64,000 nt of DNA from Rhynchopus sp. YZ270_cl-10 (lineage: Eukaryota > Euglenozoa > Diplonemea > Diplonemida > Diplonemidae): assembly GCA_964035575.1 (NCBI GenBank), contig OZ037879.1, forward strand, positions 1,054,001-1,118,000, in the 5' to 3' direction. A program made the position numbers and the translations under genes. Positions 59,692 to 64,000 of this stretch are shown here, piece after piece (the stretch's first letter is position 1; the number at the start of each line of letters is the position of its first letter). The notes below the pieces were generated by a model. The model was not told the origin of the DNA. It searched no databases and saw only the letters and a program-made list of their open reading frames with translations.

Positions 59692-60523
59692 CAAATGACC
59701 TGTCAGCTCCTTTGACACTTTGTTGTCAATTTGTTGTTGTTTTTCTTTTTTCATTTCGCGACCCAATAAAGTGCGGAGAGATCTAGCGGTAATTGGGGTT
59801 TCTTTTCTCTTTCAATTTCAAGATATGCATGCACCCGAGGCATGTACATCTTTCAACTTTTATTAAGTCAAGGTGACTAAATTTAACACCAGAGATAAAC
59901 CAAAGAATAATCTAATCAGACTAAACACGAGAGGCTTAGGTTCATCTTATAAACCTTTTTTTTTATTTATAGATGATGTTGCACATCCATCTTTCAATCC
60001 TCCCTTTCCCCCCTTTTTTTTCCGTTTTCTTTTGCTCCCCCCTCTGAGGGAGAGCACCGCTCGAATTGAAAACTACAGTTCCCCTCTAATTTATTCTGTA
60101 TTTCCCTCCTATTATTTCCCTCCACACTGCGATCATCCTCCACCATCCAAAAGAATTTTTTTGATCGGGCGTCTATACCTTCCGTAGTACAAAGGATTTT
60201 GGCCGATATTGCGTGCAGATCTGTATTCTAGGTGTACAGTGATTGTCGATACAACAAAAGTGGAGATTGCAGAACTGTTGGCAACACAACCGAGGCAACT
60301 ACACTACTCCAACAATTTATCAAAAAAAAAACATACCTTTTGTGGATCACACTCTAGGGTGGCTACACTAATACAACCAAGTTTTCAAAAAACAAAAAAA
60401 ACAGCACACCACAAAGGGAAGAGGTGGTTGAGCTACCACCTACACACATTTTCCTTTCCCTTCTCTGCATTTTCTTTTTCTTTTTTGTTTTCAAAGCTTT
60501 TCTTTTTGCTCTAACCCACAACA
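59692..60523. other. Intergenic, hairpin A copy 12
   Basis: Contains a near-consensus hairpin A interrupted by a small insertion (59870-59958). The rest is T-rich with pyrimidine tracts; TTTTCAAAG at 60490-60498 is a possible acceptor for the next gene. Confidence 0.5.
59870..59958 (+). repeat. Hairpin repeat family A, copy 12, with 38-bp insertion
   Basis: AAGGTGACTAA, then 38 bp (59881-59918), then GACTAAACACGAGAGGCTTA, GGTTCATCTTATAAACC. GACTAA is present on both sides of the extra segment, consistent with a 6-bp target duplication or a local slippage event. Confidence 0.8.
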
Positions 60524-61600
60524 ATGCAGAACCTTCGCCGTGCTATGCCAGGGGCGATCTTTTCCCCAGAGATCGACCGCTGGGTGTTCGTCCTCCCCCT
60601 CGTTGTGGCTGTCGTAGTGTCCCTCCTCCACGAGGCTAGCGTCACCTTAGGAATTACATCAGACGAACTCCCCCATTGGGTGTACATAACCGGGGTCGTC
60701 GTTGCCGATGTAGGCCATGTTGGAACCTCGCTTCTCCTCAGCCACACCCACTTCAGTCATAGCTGGGGCACCCAACACTGGCTTTACATCATCACAATGT
60801 TCGTTGTGACGTTGGTGATGTCGTTGTACAGCTTGCAGCTGGTTTGGGTGTCGTTAGGGTATCTCACCTTAGTGCATTATGTTGCACAGCAACTGCGTCT
60901 TGTGAATTTGTGCAAAGGGAGCACCGCGTTTCATCGGAGCATGATAGTGCTTGGTGCGGTGTGCCCGATATTGGTGTGGCATACTGACGCGCATCGGGGG
61001 TTTGATTGGTTCTTTCGGGACGATCCGTTGCCGATAGTGCTGCCAGAGGTGGTGTATCCAATTGCGGCGGTGGTGTGGGCCGCAGCTGCAGTGGTGTTCT
61101 TCGCGAAAGGGTTGATCTCAGGCACGTTGACGCACACCTCAAACGTTACAGTGTTGAGTTCCGCAGTGTCGTGGGGGGTAGGGATCCTTCTCCCGTCTCC
61201 TTCTGCGGCGCTGCTGTTTTTGACTATACCGCATGCGATTCCGTGCTTTGTGATGTCATACTACGCCATACGAAACAAATGGGACAGAAGCTCTGGTGGA
61301 CCAAGAAGCGAAACCGCAGTGTTCATACGTTGGTCTGTGCGGTCGTGGTATAGCTTCATGGCTGTGCTCCTGGTCCTCGCAGTATTCGAAGAAGTGCTCT
61401 GGGACGTTCTTGTGTACAGAGAGTGGAGCACATCCGTGTTCGCGCACCACCAGTCAGGTGACGTAGAGTATGCAGTGTTTACAAGTGTGCTCCTTTTGCC
61501 CCAGGTTTACCATGTGCTTGCAGATTTTGTTCTATGGGATGAGTCGTACGTACCAGGGGTAAATGCATTGCTTGGAGCGCCAGATCGAACTGTGCTGTGA
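60524..61600 (+). CDS. Multi-pass membrane protein, 358 residues, bacterial-like family
   Basis: About eight hydrophobic segments spread over the chain (FVLPLVVAVVVSLLHEA; WLYIITMFVVTLVMSLY; VVYPIAAVVWAAAAVVFFA; FMAVLLVLAVFEEVLW). Conserved-looking polar residues lie within or next to them: ADVGHVGTSLL and SHTHFSH, then LTLVHYVAQQLRLV, ILVWHTDAHRGFDWFF. The DxxHV ... HFxxQQ ... WH pattern recalls a family of uncharacterised bacterial membrane proteins, from memory and unverified. No signal peptide is needed, as the first helix serves. Metal binding by the His residues is possible. Intronless, with moderate GC. Acquisition from bacteria is an inference. Confidence 0.7.
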   Translation: MQNLRRAMPGAIFSPEIDRWVFVLPLVVAVVVSLLHEASVTLGITSDELPHWVYITGVVVADVGHVGTSLLLSHTHFSHSWGTQHWLYIITMFVVTLVMSLYSLQLVWVSLGYLTLVHYVAQQLRLVNLCKGSTAFHRSMIVLGAVCPILVWHTDAHRGFDWFFRDDPLPIVLPEVVYPIAAVVWAAAAVVFFAKGLISGTLTHTSNVTVLSSAVSWGVGILLPSPSAALLFLTIPHAIPCFVMSYYAIRNKWDRSSGGPRSETAVFIRWSVRSWYSFMAVLLVLAVFEEVLWDVLVYREWSTSVFAHHQSGDVEYAVFTSVLLLPQVYHVLADFVLWDESYVPGVNALLGAPDRTVL

Positions 61601-62399
61601 AGGGGGGGTTTTTTTGAAAATTTTTTTGGGAGAGGATAGAGGGAGTGTGTTTAGTGGTTGAAACAGAGAGGGTGGGGTTTAAAAAGGTTGGTTGTATGGT
61701 GTGGCTGAAAGGGGGTGCTATTTTGTGCTACTTTCTGCTATTTTGGGGTCGTCAGCCACACCATTGTATTTTGTTTTGTTTTTTGTTTACCATTGGTGAT
61801 GTTTGATGTTACCAATATTTGTGGTTGTTTTTCGTCGATTTTTGTTGGATCCCTATTGGTATCTAAGCATGTGAAAGCCCTAATAAACTTTTTGCATTTC
61901 CCTTATAGAGGGCAAGAGGCGCAATTCATCTTTTTTTTTTATATTAGTACACTGTTCACGAGAGGGTTGTGTATTTCTAGTCAAATTTTATTTTCTCCCA
62001 TTTCTAGATTTTCAGCAAGGTAACAATAAAAACACACAATGCGAAAGGGGGTGGAAGCAGACAACAGTCTCAAAAGAAAGGAGTGAAAACTTTCCATATC
62101 AACTGGAAAATAAAAGAGAAAAAAAAGCCAACGTTAAACCTTGGGGTAAAAGGGTCAGGGTAGTTACATTTTTTTGTTGATCCCTATACCTGCAAAATGC
62201 TATCAATTTATTGAATGCATCACATTATGTTGAAATACCTTTCGTATACAAAAAACAGCAACATTTATGGATAATAAGACCCTCCTTTTCCTTTTCCCCC
62301 AATACCCTTTGCAACCGGTTTGCAACCATTTTTTTGTCCTCCTTCCCTCTCCCCCGACTTTAATTTAGCTCAAACATCAGGGATTCCTCTTCACAAAAC
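61601..62399. other. Intergenic
   Basis: A short inverted repeat (TGGTGTGGCTGA at 61697-61708, TCAGCCACACCA at 61752-61763) encloses TGCTATTTTG direct repeats and may be a 67-bp MITE. A faint copy of repeat D lies near 62185. The acceptor ACATCAG at 62373-62379 precedes the next start by 20 nt. Confidence 0.5.
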
Positions 62400-62950
62400 A
62401 TGCATGGGGAAACCCGGAAGCTAAAATGGCAGCGTCTTCGTCTAAAGCTTTCTGGTGTGCACAGTGTACCTGATATTGCAAAACACCCCTGCCCTTCTCA
62501 GGGTGTTCCATGCTGTAGGACTGCACCGTTCACACAGTGCAGATATGTTCATCATAGGGGGGTTGATTGTGTGAAGCAGCTCCACCCTGATGGATGTGAT
62601 GAGACCACGTGTTCATATCAACATGGTCCTTCTGTTCGTAAACGGAAACGGCGACACAACAAAGGGCGTGGTGGCACGCAGGTCTCTCGCACCCACGCTG
62701 ATTACATCACCTTAACGCAAGGCAAGGTGCTCTCTGCGTCAGACATACCCCCCTTAGCAGCTACCAACCTGCCCCCTCATACCTATGCTATCAAGGTCGC
62801 GTCTCTCGTAGAAGTGCAGCCCAGCACACCTTCCATAAAATTGGACGCTCAGATGGACCTGAATGTAGTGCCGCTTTGTGGAGTATTAGATATATTGTGT
62901 GAAAAAATGGAAAAAGTTGCGGTTTCTATGTCAAAACGCGGTGCAAACAG

Positions 62951-62981
<31 letters not shown>

Positions 62982-64000
62982 CACGCAACTCACATCAAAT
63001 ATGACAGCAGTGATGACGAAGGGTATCCCGTTGACACCGATACGGACGTTGAAACCACCTTCTCCGCACCGCACAACCTCTCTTCATGGCTGTTAGGGGG
63101 CACCGTGCACTGCTACGAATCGCTATTCACCGATCCTCCAAAAATCTGGGATACAGAACACAACTACATTACACACGGTGCAACCCTTCTTGCAGATCTA
63201 ATCGAAGCATGGAGTAAAATCGAGATTGAACCGATCTTGTCTGGCACTGTTCCGCGGATTTATGTACAATATCCCGATGATTCAGAATTGGTACGGAGTG
63301 GAGGTTTAGCGAGAAGAGCTTGCCCACCAGTTTATGTCAAAGAATTTGCTATAAGAGTGTTAAGAAAACTTCTGGAAGGTTCTAAATGGATGGGAGAGGG
63401 GGGAACGTTTGAGCACAATTTTGCTATTCTCTCGAAGGCGGTTGGGGCGGTGTTGCAAGGGGCTGTTGGGGAGAATGTGGGGACCGCGCATTATGTGCGG
63501 AATTTGCGTTTGCGTAAAGCGGTCTGGCTGCCTGAGGTGGATGCGGTGGGGATGGGGGGACGTCGTGTAGGGGAGGCGGTGCGCCTGCGGGTAGCGGGGA
63601 GGTTTTTTCATTTTGTTGTGTCGCATATTGCGGTTCCGTTATGCAGAAAATGGTTTCCCGCGCAGCGTGATGATGGCTCAGGGTTAACACATTATGCTCG
63701 ACGAATTTGGGTACGCCTATGGCAACACGTTGTACGCAACCTCCCTGGATACGTTCCACCACAACAGCAAGAAAGCGAACACCCTTCCATCACCGCCGTA
63801 CAAAAGATTCTTACCGACCTCGAAGGGGGTGCTAAGGCAGATCTGCGTCTCCTGCACACTGTGTTACAACGTGCACTACGCGCACCACTTCAACCCTCCA
63901 CACACCAAGGTCTCCAAGAAACCATTCGGATAGTTTCCAGCAAAGGAATCCTACTAACCCCAGCCGACGCACAACGATGCAGATCCGCAATCGCACGGCA
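62400..64000 (+). CDS. CCCH-finger protein with telomerase-reverse-transcriptase-like region, cut by window end
   Basis: Open from the Met at 62400 to the last base (533 codons, no stop), so the protein is partial. Residues 31-51 and 57-75 form two CCCH fingers (C31-x6-C38-x8-C47-x3-H51; C57-x8-C66-x4-C71-x3-H75), followed by a basic stretch (RKRKRRHNKGRGG). A Thr run (encoded by ACA repeats) and acid linker follow at about 185-215. From about 290 the pattern resembles the TERT RNA-binding domain and motif 1: VLRKLLEGSKWMG, LRLRKAVWLP, then FFHFVVSHIAVPLCRKWF and THYARRIWVRLW, compared with the family plan of basic WL, then hydrophobic iPLLRxxFYxTE, then YYRKxVW. The Thr-Glu of FYxTE is not conserved here. 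The catalytic Asp motifs would lie beyond the window, so the identity is provisional. CCCH fingers are not a known part of TERT. Confidence 0.45.

Overview
The window reads as nuclear DNA of a eukaryotic microbe, most likely a euglenozoan and best matched by a diplonemid. Four observations support this. All fifteen clear protein genes lie on the + strand, as in the one-way gene arrays of kinetoplastids and their relatives. Most starts sit a short distance after a CAG/TAG acceptor that has no visible donor upstream, as expected if a spliced leader is added in trans. Several genes also carry conventional cis introns, nearly all starting GTATG and ending CAG, which kinetoplastids almost lack. A decayed antisense 18S rRNA fragment (about 5615-5825) carries the helix-530-region signature TTAATGCTGCTGCTGTTA typical of kinetoplastid/diplonemid 18S. 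Gene content (RHS/Crinkler-type proteins, a mitoribosomal uL29m, many coiled-coil proteins, a receptor with a cyclase-like domain) fits, but the species is an inference.

Layout. 1-4327: gene-free repeats and microsatellites. 4328-5949: membrane-anchored methyltransferase, its intron holding the antisense 18S fragment. 6279-6770: a doubtful ORF. 6971-8692: mitochondrial ribosomal protein uL29m in three exons. 9209-11108: CCCH/RS splicing-type protein in four exons. 11918-14093: LRR plus coiled-coil protein in two exons. 15691-18873: large coiled-coil protein. 19411-23640: a copine in four exons whose last exon adds a WW domain. 23641-30426: gene-poor, with a complete 1600-bp inverted-repeat transposable element (24148-25747), three microsatellite arrays and a broken minus-strand gene. 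30427-38606: a tandem duplication carrying two large NTPase-nuclease proteins of the Crinkler-RHS type. 39060-41795: Glu/Arg-rich helical protein. 45022-46470: coiled-coil protein. 46851-49091: single-pass receptor with an IPT-like ectodomain and a degenerate nucleotide-cyclase-like domain. 53865-56060: helical/ankyrin-like protein. 56254-58347: secreted propeller-like protein. 60524-61600: multi-pass membrane protein. 62400-end: a protein cut by the window edge, with two CCCH zinc fingers and a region resembling telomerase reverse transcriptase.

The intergenic and intronic DNA is built from small, structured, dispersed elements. The commonest is a hairpin motif (GGTGACTAAGC, loop, GCTTAGGTTCATC, then a T-rich tail) seen about a dozen times, two of them inside introns, with base changes that keep pairing; two copies are split by later insertions. 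A second hairpin family ends in TATGAAATAA and also shows paired changes. Around these lie at least eight small inverted-repeat (MITE-like) elements. The genes do not form one pathway; the cluster looks like an ordinary housekeeping and cytoskeletal array interrupted by repeat islands.
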